Assembly (NCBI RefSeq): GCF_018336155.1
Contig: NZ_JAGYHF010000017.1
Coordinates: forward strand, 1-64,000
Length of the DNA: 64,000 bases
Direction of reading: 5' to 3'
Source of the DNA: Pseudomonas rustica
GTDB taxonomy: Bacteria; Pseudomonadota; Gammaproteobacteria; Pseudomonadales; Pseudomonadaceae
Under the pieces are notes generated by a model. It was not told where the DNA came from. It did not search any database and saw only the letters and a program-made list of their open reading frames with translations. Within the stretch, counting starts at the first letter, position 1, and each line of letters starts with the position of its first letter. Made by a program: the position numbers and the translations under genes. Shown here piece after piece: positions 38,353 through 49,051 of this stretch.

Positions 38353-38694
38353 TCAGGCTTCGGACTTGTTCGCCGCAGCCGCTTCAACAGCCGACTTGAT
38401 GGTGGTTTGCAGCGAACCGTCTGCAGCCATCTCAGTCATGATGTCGCTACCGCCGACCAGCTCACCGCCAACCCACAGTTGTGGGAAAGTCGGCCAGTTG
38501 GCGTACTTAGGCAGGTTGGCGCGGATTTCCGGGTTCTGCAGGATGTCCACGTACGCAAACTTTTCGCCACACGCCATGACAGCCTGCGCAGCTTTCGCGG
38601 AGAAGCCACACTGTGGGGCATTCGGCGAGCCTTTCATGTAAAGCAGAATGGTGTTGTTGGCAATCTGCTCTTTAATCGTTTCGATGATATCCAT
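38353..38694 (-). CDS. grxD: Monothiol glutaredoxin Grx4
   Basis: A 113-aa protein with the CGFS active site (APQCGFSAKAAQA) and the glutathione-binding WPTFPQLWVGGELVGGSDI. Grx4 homodimers or BolA complexes carry [2Fe-2S] clusters. The ATG at 38694 is chosen as the family start MDIIETIKEQI; a longer frame upstream has no support. Confidence 0.95.
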   Translation of the reverse strand: MDIIETIKEQIANNTILLYMKGSPNAPQCGFSAKAAQAVMACGEKFAYVDILQNPEIRANLPKYANWPTFPQLWVGGELVGGSDIMTEMAADGSLQTTIKSAVEAAAANKSEA

Positions 38695-38791
38695 GGAGCA
38701 CCTCGGCTGAACTTTCCGACTCACGGGTCGGCACGGTGACGCATTGTAACGGAATCCCGAGCGCCATGCTCGGTCTCCCCGACGGTCACGC

Positions 38792-40897
38792 TCAAGCCGC
38801 TGCCACGGTGACCGGCACGCCGTTCAACGCGGCATTCCCGGACAATTCGTCGAGCTGGCACTCATCGGTCAGGTCATTGGCGCTCGAACCTGGCTGGCCA
38901 CTGGCAATCGTCATCTGCACACCCGGGCGCGCATGCCCCCAACCGTGCGGCAGGCTCACCACGCCTTTCATCATGTCGAGACTGCCGAGCACTTCCACTT
39001 CAATCTGCCCGACCCGCGAACTGACGCGCACCCACTGACCATCGTTGAGCCCACGACTGTCGAGATCGTCCGGGTGCATCAGCAACTGATGGCGCGGCTT
39101 GCCCTTCACCAACCGGTGATAGTTGTGCATCCACGAATTGTTGCTGCGCACATGTCGGCGGCCAATCATCAACAACTCGTCGGCGGCCGGAGCTTGCAGC
39201 GCGGCAAACCGTGCGAGGTCAGCGAGGATCTCTGGCGGCGCGGCCTGCACGTGCTGGTTCGGCGTTTTCAGGCGCGGCGCCAGATTGGCTTTCAACGCGC
39301 CCAGGTCAATGCCGTGAGGATGATCGAACAGTGTCGCCAACGAGAGTTTCTGCTCGGAGGCGTCACCGTACATGCCCATCCGCAAACCCATATCAATCAT
39401 CTTCGCCGGTGGCATGGTCGGTTTCAGCTCCTTGCCGGTTTTCTCGGCGAAGGCTTTTGCCAGACCGACAAAGATCTCCCAGTCATGCAGCGCGCCCTCA
39501 GGCTTGGCAAGGATCGCGCGGTTGAAGCGAGTGACATTACGCACCGCGAACAAGTTGAACGTGGTGTCGTAGTGATCGTTCTCCAGTGCCGACGTCGACG
39601 GCAGGATCAGGTCGGCGTAACGCGTGGTTTCGTTGATATAGAGGTCAATGCTGACCATGAACTCCAGGCCATCCAGCGCCTGCTCCAGTTGCCGCCCGTT
39701 CGGCGTCGACAACACCGGGTTACCCGCCACAGTAATCAGCGCGCGGATCTGGCCTTCGCCTTCGGTGAGCATCTCTTCGGCCAGTGCCGAGACCGGCAGC
39801 TCTCCGCCGTATTCAGGACGCCCGGAAACACGGCTTTGCCACTTATTGAAATGCCCGCCCGACGTCGACGCCACCAAGTCCACGGCCGGCTCGGTGCACA
39901 GCGCACCACCCACCCGGTCGAGGTTACCGGTAACCAGATTGATCAGTTGCACCACCCAGTGGCACAGAGTGCCGAAGGCTTGAGTCGAAACGCCCATCCG
40001 GCCATAGCAAACCGCACTCGGCGCCGCAGCAAAATCACGCGCCAGTTGGCGGATCTGCTCGGCGGGAACGGCGCACAGCGGGCTCATGGCCTCGGCGGTG
40101 AACGTCTCCACCGCAGCGCGCACGTCGTCCAATCCATCGACCGGCAAATGACTGTCGCGGGTCAGGCCTTCACTGAACAATGTGTTGAGCACGCCAAACA
40201 ACAACGCCGCATCGCCACCCGGGCGCACGAACAAATGCTGATCGGCCATCGCCGCCGTTTCGCTGCGCCGTGGATCAACGACCACGACTTTACCACCGCG
40301 TGCCTGGATCGCTTTTAAACGTTTTTCAACATCTGGCACGGTCATGATGCTGCCATTAGAGGCCAGTGGATTACCGCCGAGAATCAACATGAAATCGGTG
40401 TGATCGATGTCTGGAATCGGCAGCAGCAAGCCGTGGCCGTACATCAGATAGCTGCTCAGGTGATGCGGCAACTGATCGACCGAGGTCGCCGAGTAGCGAT
40501 TGCGCGTTTTCAGCAATCCAAGGAAATAATTGCTGTGGGTCATCAGCCCGTAGTTGTGCACGCTCGGGTTGCCTTGATAGACCGCCACCGCGTTCTGGCC
40601 GTGACGCTCTTGAATCGCCGCCAGTTTCTCGGCCACCAGCGCAAACGCCTCGTCCCACTCAATCGGCAGCCATTCGCTGCCAACGCGGCGCATCGGCTGG
40701 CGCAGGCGATCAGGATCATTCTGGATATCTTGCAGCGCGACAGCTTTGGGGCAGATATGGCCACGGCTGAAGGTGTCGAGCGCATCGCCCTTGATCGAGG
40801 TGATCGCCACGTTGCCATCGGTTTCAGTGGTCTCGATGGTCAGGCCGCAAATGGCCTCGCACAGGTGGCAGGCACGGTGATGGAGAGTCTTGGTCAT
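38792..40897 (-). CDS. Molybdopterin-dependent oxidoreductase
   Basis: 701 aa. The N-terminal 4Fe-4S domain has C-x2-C-x3-C (CHLCEAIC) and a fourth Cys in SRGHICPKA. Central molybdopterin domains follow (YGRMGVSTQAFGTL, LGGNPLASNGS), then a C-terminal MopB dinucleotide-binding domain (NSWMHNYHRLVKG, LNDGQWVRVSS). It is shorter than nitrate reductase NasA/NarB but of the same DMSO reductase family. The substrate is not evident. No partner subunit or maturation gene is adjacent, so it may act as a single-subunit cytoplasmic enzyme. Confidence 0.85.
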   Translation of the reverse strand: MTKTLHHRACHLCEAICGLTIETTETDGNVAITSIKGDALDTFSRGHICPKAVALQDIQNDPDRLRQPMRRVGSEWLPIEWDEAFALVAEKLAAIQERHGQNAVAVYQGNPSVHNYGLMTHSNYFLGLLKTRNRYSATSVDQLPHHLSSYLMYGHGLLLPIPDIDHTDFMLILGGNPLASNGSIMTVPDVEKRLKAIQARGGKVVVVDPRRSETAAMADQHLFVRPGGDAALLFGVLNTLFSEGLTRDSHLPVDGLDDVRAAVETFTAEAMSPLCAVPAEQIRQLARDFAAAPSAVCYGRMGVSTQAFGTLCHWVVQLINLVTGNLDRVGGALCTEPAVDLVASTSGGHFNKWQSRVSGRPEYGGELPVSALAEEMLTEGEGQIRALITVAGNPVLSTPNGRQLEQALDGLEFMVSIDLYINETTRYADLILPSTSALENDHYDTTFNLFAVRNVTRFNRAILAKPEGALHDWEIFVGLAKAFAEKTGKELKPTMPPAKMIDMGLRMGMYGDASEQKLSLATLFDHPHGIDLGALKANLAPRLKTPNQHVQAAPPEILADLARFAALQAPAADELLMIGRRHVRSNNSWMHNYHRLVKGKPRHQLLMHPDDLDSRGLNDGQWVRVSSRVGQIEVEVLGSLDMMKGVVSLPHGWGHARPGVQMTIASGQPGSSANDLTDECQLDELSGNAALNGVPVTVAAA

Positions 40898-41031
40898 GGC
40901 CAGTCTCTGTCTTGTTCTGGGCGGGCAATGACGCCCGCGGGAACAAAACTATGGCCCCGTCGCGGGTCAGGCGCCAGCGACGTTCGTCTTGTGAATCGAC
41001 GGCTATCAGGTGCGCCGATAGACCGCCTCGC

Positions 41032-41322
41032 TCAACTGGAGGGCAGTTGCGGCGGCGCGGCCAGCTGGATTTCCTGGATGGTTTCGATCTGCTCGTGAGC
41101 GACGTGTACGCCGGTGAGCTCGCCGATCAATCGCCAATGCTCGTCGAGCCCGGCACTGATGGTCGCCATGCGGTCAATCATATGGCGGCCGGCGGATTTG
41201 ACCACGTCGTCTTCGCTGCGCAGCAGCTCGAAGGACATTGAGGTCATTGACGCGGTGAGATGGGTCAGAGAGCGAGCCGTGTGGCCCAGCAATTCCATTA
41301 ACAATTTTTCTTTCGATTCCAT
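41032..41322 (-). CDS. Conserved hypothetical protein (96 aa)
   Basis: A mainly helical cytosolic protein (KEKLLMELLGHTARSLTHLT, MSFELLRSEDDVVKSAG). No motif or family is recognised. It has a plausible start at 41322 with GGAAGC upstream and sits alone between the molybdoenzyme and argF. Confidence 0.6.
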   Translation of the reverse strand: MESKEKLLMELLGHTARSLTHLTASMTSMSFELLRSEDDVVKSAGRHMIDRMATISAGLDEHWRLIGELTGVHVAHEQIETIQEIQLAAPPQLPSS

Positions 41323-41340
41323 GCGGAGGCTTCCTGCGTC

Positions 41341-41722
41341 GCTCGAAACTTATTTATAACCCAGCACTTTGCTTTAGCAAATGTTTCAACCTGAGCATCC
41401 GACCAAGTGATGGCATGCCGCCACGGTCGTAAACCGACTCAAGCGACCCGATCCCCGCCACGGCGGATTGCCAAGCCCCGCGAGGCCAGTGTACAAAGGG
41501 ACTCGCTGCTGTCCTGAACCCGGCTTCAAATGCGCGACTGCAACATCCTGTCCGCTCTCCGAATCCCGCAAAACCGTAGCCTATTGGAAAAACGCGACAT
41601 TTAATGTCAATATCGCGCCTCCCCCTATTTCGTCGCCCCGTGCGGCTTACGCCGCAGGTCTCGCCCGTTGTTCCGTTAAACAAGGCTTTGAGCATCTGCG
41701 GTTTGTAGCAAAAAGGTAGTCA
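41341..41722. other. argF upstream region
   Basis: About 380 bp without a supported gene. It contains the candidate ArgR half-site and a GC-rich segment near 41455-41485. The argF promoter must lie here. Confidence 0.4.
41585..41600 (-). promoter_or_regulatory. Candidate ArgR half-site upstream of argF
   Basis: The minus strand reads TGTCGC-GTTTTTCC-AA, an exact match to the TGTCGC-N8-AA half-site recalled for Pseudomonas ArgR, 123 bp before argF. A second half-site may overlap the adjoining TGACATTAAATG. ArgR represses argF in P. aeruginosa. Confidence 0.45.
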
Positions 41723-42646
41723 ATGATGAGCGCAAGGCACTTTCTCTCCCTGATGGATTGCACGCCCGAAGAGCTGGTCAGCGTGATCCGTCGAGGCGTT
41801 GAGCTCAAGGACCTGCGTAACCGCGGCGTACTGTTCGAGCCTCTGAAAAACCGCGTGCTGGGCATGATCTTCGAAAAATCCTCGACCCGCACCCGGATCT
41901 CCTTCGAGGCCGGCATGATCCAGCTCGGCGGTCAGGCGATCTTCCTCTCGCCGCGCGACACCCAACTGGGCCGTGGCGAGCCGATCGGTGACTGCGCCAT
42001 CGTCATGTCGAGCATGCTCGATGCGGTGATGATCCGTACCTTTGCCCACAGCACCCTGACCGAATTCGCCGCCAACTCGCGCGTGCCGGTGATCAACGGC
42101 CTGTCCGATGATCTGCACCCGTGTCAGCTGCTGGCCGACATGCAGACGTTCCTTGAACATCGCGGTTCGATCCAGGGCAAAACCGTGGCCTGGATCGGCG
42201 ACGGCAACAACATGTGCAACAGCTATATAGAAGCGGCGATCCAGTTCGACTTCCAGTTGCGCGTCGCGTGCCCGGAAGGTTACGAGCCGAACCCGGAATT
42301 CGTCGCCAAGGCCGGCGATCGCGTGACCATCGTCCGTGATCCACAAGACGCCGTGCGCGGCGCGCATCTGGTGAGCACCGACGTCTGGACTTCGATGGGT
42401 CAGGAAGAGGAAACTGCCAAGCGCCTCAAGCTGTTCGCGCCGTTTCAGGTCAACCGTGCGCTGCTCGACCTCGCTGCCGAGGACGTGTTGTTCATGCATT
42501 GCCTGCCGGCGCACCGTGGCGAAGAAATCAGTCTCGACCTGCTTGATGACCCGCGCTCCGTCGCCTGGGATCAGGCAGAAAACCGTCTCCACGCACAGAA
42601 GGCCCTGCTTGAGTTCCTCGTTGAACCGGCATATCACCACGCATGA
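41723..42646 (+). CDS. argF: Ornithine carbamoyltransferase (anabolic)
   Basis: A 307-aa enzyme making citrulline. Carbamoyl-phosphate binding is in EKSSTRTRISFE, with DDLHPCQLLADMQ (HPCQ) and the ornithine/Cys motif FMHCLPAHRGEE. The length matches the anabolic ArgF rather than the catabolic ArcB (about 336 aa). The stop overlaps the next ATG (ATGA). Confidence 0.95.
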   Translation: MMSARHFLSLMDCTPEELVSVIRRGVELKDLRNRGVLFEPLKNRVLGMIFEKSSTRTRISFEAGMIQLGGQAIFLSPRDTQLGRGEPIGDCAIVMSSMLDAVMIRTFAHSTLTEFAANSRVPVINGLSDDLHPCQLLADMQTFLEHRGSIQGKTVAWIGDGNNMCNSYIEAAIQFDFQLRVACPEGYEPNPEFVAKAGDRVTIVRDPQDAVRGAHLVSTDVWTSMGQEEETAKRLKLFAPFQVNRALLDLAAEDVLFMHCLPAHRGEEISLDLLDDPRSVAWDQAENRLHAQKALLEFLVEPAYHHA

Positions 42647-43752
42647 GCCATGAATTACTGCTGAACCTGCGCAACCTCGCTTGCGGCTATCAAGATCAAC
42701 GTGTGGTGCAGAACCTCAATCTGCACCTCAACGCCGGTGACATCGGCTGCCTGCTCGGCTCGTCCGGCTGCGGCAAGACCACCACCCTGCGCGCCATCGC
42801 CGGTTTCGAGCCGGTACACGAGGGCGAAATCACCCTTGGCGGCGAGACCATTTCCAGCGCCGGTTTCACCTTGGCGCCGGAGAAGCGCCGGATCGGCATG
42901 GTGTTCCAGGACTACGCGCTGTTCCCGCACCTGAGCGTCGCCGACAACATTGCCTTTGGTATCCGCAAGCATCCGAACAAGGAGCGCGTCACCGAAGAGC
43001 TGCTGGAACTGGTCAACCTGAAAAATCTCGGCAAGCGTTTCCCGCACGAGTTGTCCGGCGGTCAGCAACAACGTGTCGCCCTCGCCCGTGCGTTGGCGCC
43101 AGAGCCGCAATTGCTGCTGCTCGATGAGCCGTTCTCCAACCTCGATGGCGAGCTGCGCCGCAAGCTCAGCCACGAAGTGCGCGACATTCTCAAGGCCCGT
43201 GGCACCAGCGCGATTCTGGTCACCCACGATCAGGAAGAAGCCTTTGCCGTCAGCGATCACGTTGGCGTGTTTAAAGAAGGTCGGCTGGAACAGTGGGACA
43301 CGCCGTACAACCTGTATCACGAACCGGCGACACCATTTGTGGCGAGTTTTATCGGTCAGGGTTACTTCATTCGCGGTCAGCTCGACAGCCCGGAATCGGT
43401 GCAGACTGAATTGGGTGAGTTGCGCGGTAATCGGGCTTATACCTGGCCGATTGGCGGGGCGGTGGATGTGTTGCTGCGTCCGGATGACATTGTTTATGCG
43501 CCAGACAGTGGGTTGAAGGCACGGATTGTTGGCAAGACATTCCTTGGTGCTTCGACCTTGTATCGCCTGCAACTGCCGACGGGTGCGCAGCTGGAATCGA
43601 TTTTCCCGAGCCATGCTGATCATCAGGTCGGTGCAGAGGTGGGGATTCGGGTTGCGGCTGAACACTTGGTGCTGTTCCAGGCCTCCGGCAGCACTGCTGC
43701 GCAGATCCCGGCAGTTGAGAACGGCGTCCGCCGCTACAACACAGCCCTCTGA
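42643..43752 (+). CDS. ABC transporter ATP-binding protein (FbpC/PotA type, orphan)
   Basis: A 369-aa ATPase: Walker A GSSGCGKTTT, signature LSGGQQQRVALARAL, Walker B LLLLDEPFSNLD, switch His in VTHDQEE, and a C-terminal TOBE-like domain. This type drives import of iron(III), sulfate, polyamines or similar solutes. No permease or binding protein is adjacent, so partners must be elsewhere. It is translationally coupled to argF. Confidence 0.85.
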   Translation: MSHELLLNLRNLACGYQDQRVVQNLNLHLNAGDIGCLLGSSGCGKTTTLRAIAGFEPVHEGEITLGGETISSAGFTLAPEKRRIGMVFQDYALFPHLSVADNIAFGIRKHPNKERVTEELLELVNLKNLGKRFPHELSGGQQQRVALARALAPEPQLLLLDEPFSNLDGELRRKLSHEVRDILKARGTSAILVTHDQEEAFAVSDHVGVFKEGRLEQWDTPYNLYHEPATPFVASFIGQGYFIRGQLDSPESVQTELGELRGNRAYTWPIGGAVDVLLRPDDIVYAPDSGLKARIVGKTFLGASTLYRLQLPTGAQLESIFPSHADHQVGAEVGIRVAAEHLVLFQASGSTAAQIPAVENGVRRYNTAL

Positions 43753-43770
43753 TCAGTCCTGGATCAAAAC

Positions 43771-43798
43771 TGTGGGAGCGGGCTTGCTCGCTCCCACA
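43771..43798. repeat. Single compact REP hairpin
   Basis: TGTGGGAGC-gggcttgct-GCTCCCACA-like hairpin between convergent genes, fused from two REP halves. It may also slow transcription. Confidence 0.6.
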
Positions 43799-43811
43799 TT
43801 TGGTTTTGGGT

Positions 43812-44594
43812 TTATCCCAATAACAGGGTGCCGCTGGCGACGAGCGTTGCATGCCCGCCAATCTTCACCCGCTCACCTTCCAGCCGACAAAACAACTCCC
43901 CGCCCCGTGCCGAGCGCTGGCACGCGGTCAGGCTCGATTTGCCCAGACGTTTTGACCAATACGGAATCAAGCTGCAGTGCGTCGACCCGGTCACCGGATC
44001 TTCATTGATGCCAATCGCCGGGGCGAAATAGCGCGAGACAAAATCGTGCTGATTGCCCCGCGCGGTGACGATTGCACCGAGCCACGGCAGTTTGGCCAGC
44101 GCGACCATATCCGGCTTGCAATCGAGTACGGCCTGCTCCGACTCCAGCACCACAAACAGTTCGTTCGAGCCGAGCACATCAACCGCTTCAACGCCCAGCG
44201 CACGCTCGACATCCAGGGTCACGCCAATCTCTGACGGCACGATCGAGGGGAAATCCAGCCACAAACGCCCGTCTGCCCGCGTCACGCTCAACGGCCCGGA
44301 CTTGCAGGTGAAGTCGATACGCTCGGCCGTTTCCTTGTAGATCTCGAACAACACATAAGCGCTGGCCAGCGTCGCATGCCCGCACAACGGCACTTCAGTG
44401 GTAGGAGTAAACCAGCGGATATGCCAGGCCGAACCTTCACGCACCAGAAACGCGGTTTCCGCCAGATTGTGTTCACCCGCGATCTTTTGCATCAAATCAT
44501 CGGCGAGCCACGCATCCAGTCGATAAATCATCGCCGGGTTGCCACTGAACGGACGCTCACTGAATGCGTCGACCTGATGAAACTCGAGCTGCAT
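43812..44594 (-). CDS. PhzF-family isomerase/epimerase-like protein
   Basis: A 260-aa protein with the diaminopimelate-epimerase-like double fold of PhzF: N-terminal FHQVDAFSERPFSGNPA, the catalytic Glu in NLAETAFL, GHATLASAYVL and a C-terminal DPVTGSTHCSLIPYW. The phenazine function is specific to phenazine clusters, and there is none here, so the substrate is unknown. AAGGAG precedes the start. Confidence 0.85.
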   Translation of the reverse strand: MQLEFHQVDAFSERPFSGNPAMIYRLDAWLADDLMQKIAGEHNLAETAFLVREGSAWHIRWFTPTTEVPLCGHATLASAYVLFEIYKETAERIDFTCKSGPLSVTRADGRLWLDFPSIVPSEIGVTLDVERALGVEAVDVLGSNELFVVLESEQAVLDCKPDMVALAKLPWLGAIVTARGNQHDFVSRYFAPAIGINEDPVTGSTHCSLIPYWSKRLGKSSLTACQRSARGGELFCRLEGERVKIGGHATLVASGTLLLG

Positions 44595-44692
44595 AACCTT
44601 CTCCTTAAGTCAGTCGGCAGAGCATGCAATGCGGGCCGGATCAGCGCCAGCGACAGAACCGGCCAATTTTCTTCATACAGAATCAGCCGACG

Positions 44693-45163
44693 TTACGCAC
44701 GACCGATGTCGGCGAATTTGGCCTGGGTGTGTTCTGCGAGCACGGCGGGTGCCAATTCGACTTCCAGCCCACGCCGGCCGGCGCTGACATAAATAGTCGC
44801 AAAAGCCTGAGCCGAATTATCGATGAAGGTGCGCAGACGCTTTTTCTGCCCCAACGGACTGATACCGCCCAGCAGATAACCGGTGGATCGCTGCGCCGCT
44901 GCCGGGTCAGCCATCTCGACTTTTTTCACCCCCGCCGCCTGCGCCAGACCTTTGAGGTCGAGGCTTCCGACGACCGGCACTACGGCCACCAGCAGCTCAC
45001 CTTTTTCACTCGCCGCCAGCAAGGTTTTAAACACCTGCGCCGGCTCAAGTGCCAGTTTTTCCGCAGCCTCCAGCCCGTAGGACGCGGCCTTTGGATCATG
45101 TTCGTAACTGTGCACGCGATGTTCGGCACGAACTTTTTTTAACAAGTCCAACGCAGGGGTCAT
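44693..45163 (-). CDS. ybaK: YbaK/EbsC-type Cys-tRNA(Pro) deacylase
   Basis: A 156-aa trans-editing protein with the YbaK fold: VFKTLLAASEKGELLVAVVP (Lys for tRNA), GYLLGGISPLGQKKRLRTFI (GGxSP motif). It hydrolyses Cys wrongly attached to tRNA-Pro. Confidence 0.92.
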   Translation of the reverse strand: MTPALDLLKKVRAEHRVHSYEHDPKAASYGLEAAEKLALEPAQVFKTLLAASEKGELLVAVVPVVGSLDLKGLAQAAGVKKVEMADPAAAQRSTGYLLGGISPLGQKKRLRTFIDNSAQAFATIYVSAGRRGLEVELAPAVLAEHTQAKFADIGRA

Positions 45164-45352
45164 GGCAGCTCCAGGCTCGGCAATGGCAGAAAATCCTGCG
45201 CCGGATTCTAGGACATCGAGCCGTAAAAGGCTCTATCCCGGCCCCGAATTACGCGGCTTTGCAGGTAATTCACAACGCTAAGAAAGCAGTCACCCGGTGA
45301 GTCATTCATGCGACTGATAGTTCTATTGTGACTGACGGTTCACTTTCGACCT

Positions 45353-45379
45353 TTGACAGGTTTGTTTCTTGTCTATATT
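45353..45379 (+). promoter_or_regulatory. Candidate sigma-70 promoter of glpF
   Basis: TTGACA (45353-45358) and TATATT (45374-45379), with a 15-bp spacer. TTTTTTCGAATC just after it resembles a GlpR half-site. It lies 146 bp upstream of glpF in a 361-bp region with no gene. Confidence 0.4.
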
Positions 45380-45524
45380 TTTTCGAATCTGAATAATGTA
45401 AGAATTATCATCATTGCAGCACTCAGCAGTAAACCGGGAAACGAATGGGGATTCCGACCCGGTGAAAATCGCGCCTTGCCCTGTCGGCAATCGCGCCAGA
45501 CAACAACAAAAATTGAGGTTTTCA

Positions 45525-46376
45525 ATGACAACTGCTTTACAGCAACCATCGCTCTCGAGCCAATGCATGGCCGAATTTCTGGGTACTGCACTTCTGATCT
45601 TTTTTGGCACTGGCTGTGTCGCCGCGCTCAAAGTCGCGGGCGCCAGCTTCGGCCTGTGGGAAATCAGCATCATCTGGGGCGTCGGCGTGAGCATGGCGAT
45701 CTACCTCACGGCGGGCGTTTCCGGCGCGCACCTGAACCCGGCCGTGAGCATTGCGCTGGCAATCTTCGCCGACTTCGAAAAGCGCAAACTGCCCTTCTAT
45801 ATTCTTGCGCAGATCGCCGGCGCCTTCTGCGGCGCGCTGCTGGTTTACACGCTGTACAGCAATCTTTTCTTCGATTACGAACAAACTCACCAAATGGTTC
45901 GCGGCTCGGCCGCCAGCCTTGAGCTGGCCTCGGTGTTCTCGACGTTCCCGAATCCAGTGCTGTCCACCGCCCAGGCATTCCTGGTCGAGATGATCATCAC
46001 CGCAATCCTGATGGGCGTGATCATGGCCCTGACCGACGACAACAATGGTCTGCCAAGAGGTCCGATGGCGCCGCTGCTGATCGGCTTGCTGATCGCGGTG
46101 ATCGGCAGCTCGATGGGCCCGCTGACCGGTTTTGCGATGAACCCGGCGCGTGACTTCGGTCCGAAACTGATGACTTTCTTCGCTGGCTGGGGTGAAATTT
46201 CCCTCACTGGCGGCCGCGATATTCCGTACTTCCTGATTCCGATTTTTGCACCGATTGTCGGTGCCTGCCTCGGCGCTGCCGGGTATCGCGGGTTCATCGC
46301 CCGTCACCTGACCGGCGCCACACCTGCTACAAAGGATGCAGAACCGGCCATTGACGGCAAACCAAGAACTTCTTGA
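45525..46376 (+). CDS. glpF: Glycerol uptake facilitator (aquaglyceroporin)
   Basis: A 283-aa six-helix channel with both NPA-type loops: GAHLNPAVS and GFAMNPARDFGP (Asp after the second Arg, typical of glycerol channels). ATG 45525 follows TTGAGG. A longer upstream frame is not part of the protein. First gene of the glycerol cluster. Confidence 0.93.
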   Translation: MTTALQQPSLSSQCMAEFLGTALLIFFGTGCVAALKVAGASFGLWEISIIWGVGVSMAIYLTAGVSGAHLNPAVSIALAIFADFEKRKLPFYILAQIAGAFCGALLVYTLYSNLFFDYEQTHQMVRGSAASLELASVFSTFPNPVLSTAQAFLVEMIITAILMGVIMALTDDNNGLPRGPMAPLLIGLLIAVIGSSMGPLTGFAMNPARDFGPKLMTFFAGWGEISLTGGRDIPYFLIPIFAPIVGACLGAAGYRGFIARHLTGATPATKDAEPAIDGKPRTS

Positions 46377-46453
46377 AACAGTCGGCGCAGACTCCTGCCC
46401 ATCCGAGCCTGCGCCACGGCCCAATCACCCTTATTTCGTCCAAGGCAATCGAC

Positions 46454-47956
<1,503 letters not shown>

Positions 47957-48051
47957 GCCAACCTGAGTACTTGTAAAGGCTTGTAACTGGTAGGGAGGAG
48001 ATTCCTGCGGCATCATGGGCAAATTTTGCACGGCAGCCCAAAGGAAGCCCC

Positions 48052-48807
48052 ATGAATCTGCCTCCCCGTCAGCAGCAAATCCTCGAGCTGGTTCGCGAAC
48101 GCGGCTATGTGAGCATCGAGGAAATGGCCACGCTGTTCGTTGTTACCCCGCAAACCATCCGCCGCGACATCAATCAGCTCGCGGAAGCCAATTTGCTCCG
48201 TCGCTACCATGGCGGCGCGGCCTACGATTCCAGTGTTGAAAACACTGCCTATGCGATGCGCGCCGATCAGATGCGCGATGAAAAACAACGCATCGGTGAA
48301 GCCATCGCCGCACAAATCCCCGATCACGCCTCGCTGTTCATCAACATCGGTACCACCACCGAATCGATTGCCCGTGCCCTGCTCAATCACAACCATCTGA
48401 AGATCATCACCAATAACTTGCACGTGGCGTCGATGCTCAGTGCCAAGGATGATTTTGATGTGCTGCTGACCGGTGGCAATGTGCGTCGTGACGGCGGGGT
48501 TGTGGGTCAGGCGAGTGTGGATTTCATCAATCAGTTCAAGGTTGATTTCGCGCTGGTCGGGATTAGCGGGATTGATGAAGACGGCAGCTTGCTGGACTTT
48601 GATTATCAGGAAGTGCGGGTTTCCCAGGCGATTATTGCCAATGCTCGGCAGGTGATTCTGGCGGCGGATTCGAGCAAGTTTGGGCGTAATGCGATGATTC
48701 GTCTTGGCCCGATCAGTCTGATTGATTGTTTGGTGACCGATCAGCAGCCTGTGCCGGCGTTGGCGCAGTTGTTGAGTCAGCACAAGATTCGGCTGGAAGT
48801 CGTTTAA
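48052..48807 (+). CDS. glpR: DeoR-family glycerol regulon repressor
   Basis: A 251-aa repressor: an N-terminal DeoR HTH (RQQQILELVRERGYVSIEEM, VTPQTIRRDINQL) and a C-terminal sugar-phosphate-binding domain (INIGTTTESIARALL, DFDYQEVRVSQAIIANAR). Glycerol 3-phosphate is the expected inducer. Lying between glpK and glpD is the usual Pseudomonas order. Confidence 0.93.
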   Translation: MNLPPRQQQILELVRERGYVSIEEMATLFVVTPQTIRRDINQLAEANLLRRYHGGAAYDSSVENTAYAMRADQMRDEKQRIGEAIAAQIPDHASLFINIGTTTESIARALLNHNHLKIITNNLHVASMLSAKDDFDVLLTGGNVRRDGGVVGQASVDFINQFKVDFALVGISGIDEDGSLLDFDYQEVRVSQAIIANARQVILAADSSKFGRNAMIRLGPISLIDCLVTDQQPVPALAQLLSQHKIRLEVV

Positions 48808-48813
48808 CCCCCA

Positions 48814-48894
48814 AGATCAAAAGATCGCAGCCTTCGGCAGCTCCTACAGGTCAAGTGAACCCATGTAGGAGCTGCCGAAGGCTGCGATCTTTTG
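48814..48894. repeat. Paired REP-like repeat (GATCGCAGCCTTCGG family)
   Basis: Inverted pair with a 20-bp loop between glpR and glpD; it may act as a weak terminator or mRNA stabiliser. Confidence 0.85.
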
Positions 48895-48899
48895 CTTTT

Positions 48900-49013
48900 A
48901 ATGTTCGAAAATTTTCCTTTCTCTGCCCTTCGATGAGTTTTTTCAATCGAAGTCGACTGGCTGTGCGCGTCTTTATCGGCTACCATTTTCGCAAATGAAC
49001 ATTCATGTTCGAT
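48900..49013. promoter_or_regulatory. Candidate GlpR operators upstream of glpD
   Basis: AATGTTCGAA (48900-48909) fits the E. coli GlpR half-site WATKYTCGWW. A second half-site, CATGTTCGAT (49004-49013), is paired with inverted AAATGAACAT (48994-49003). glpD would be repressed by the neighbouring glpR product. Confidence 0.5.
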
Positions 49014-49051
49014 TTCCAATATAGAAAATCAAAAGAGCCTGAGGCCAGCCG

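Noticed and set aside
43771..43798. Strong hairpin after the orphan ABC ATPase considered a dedicated terminator
   Set aside because: It is a fused REP pair with only a short T run; a terminator role is possible but not supported over a repeat.
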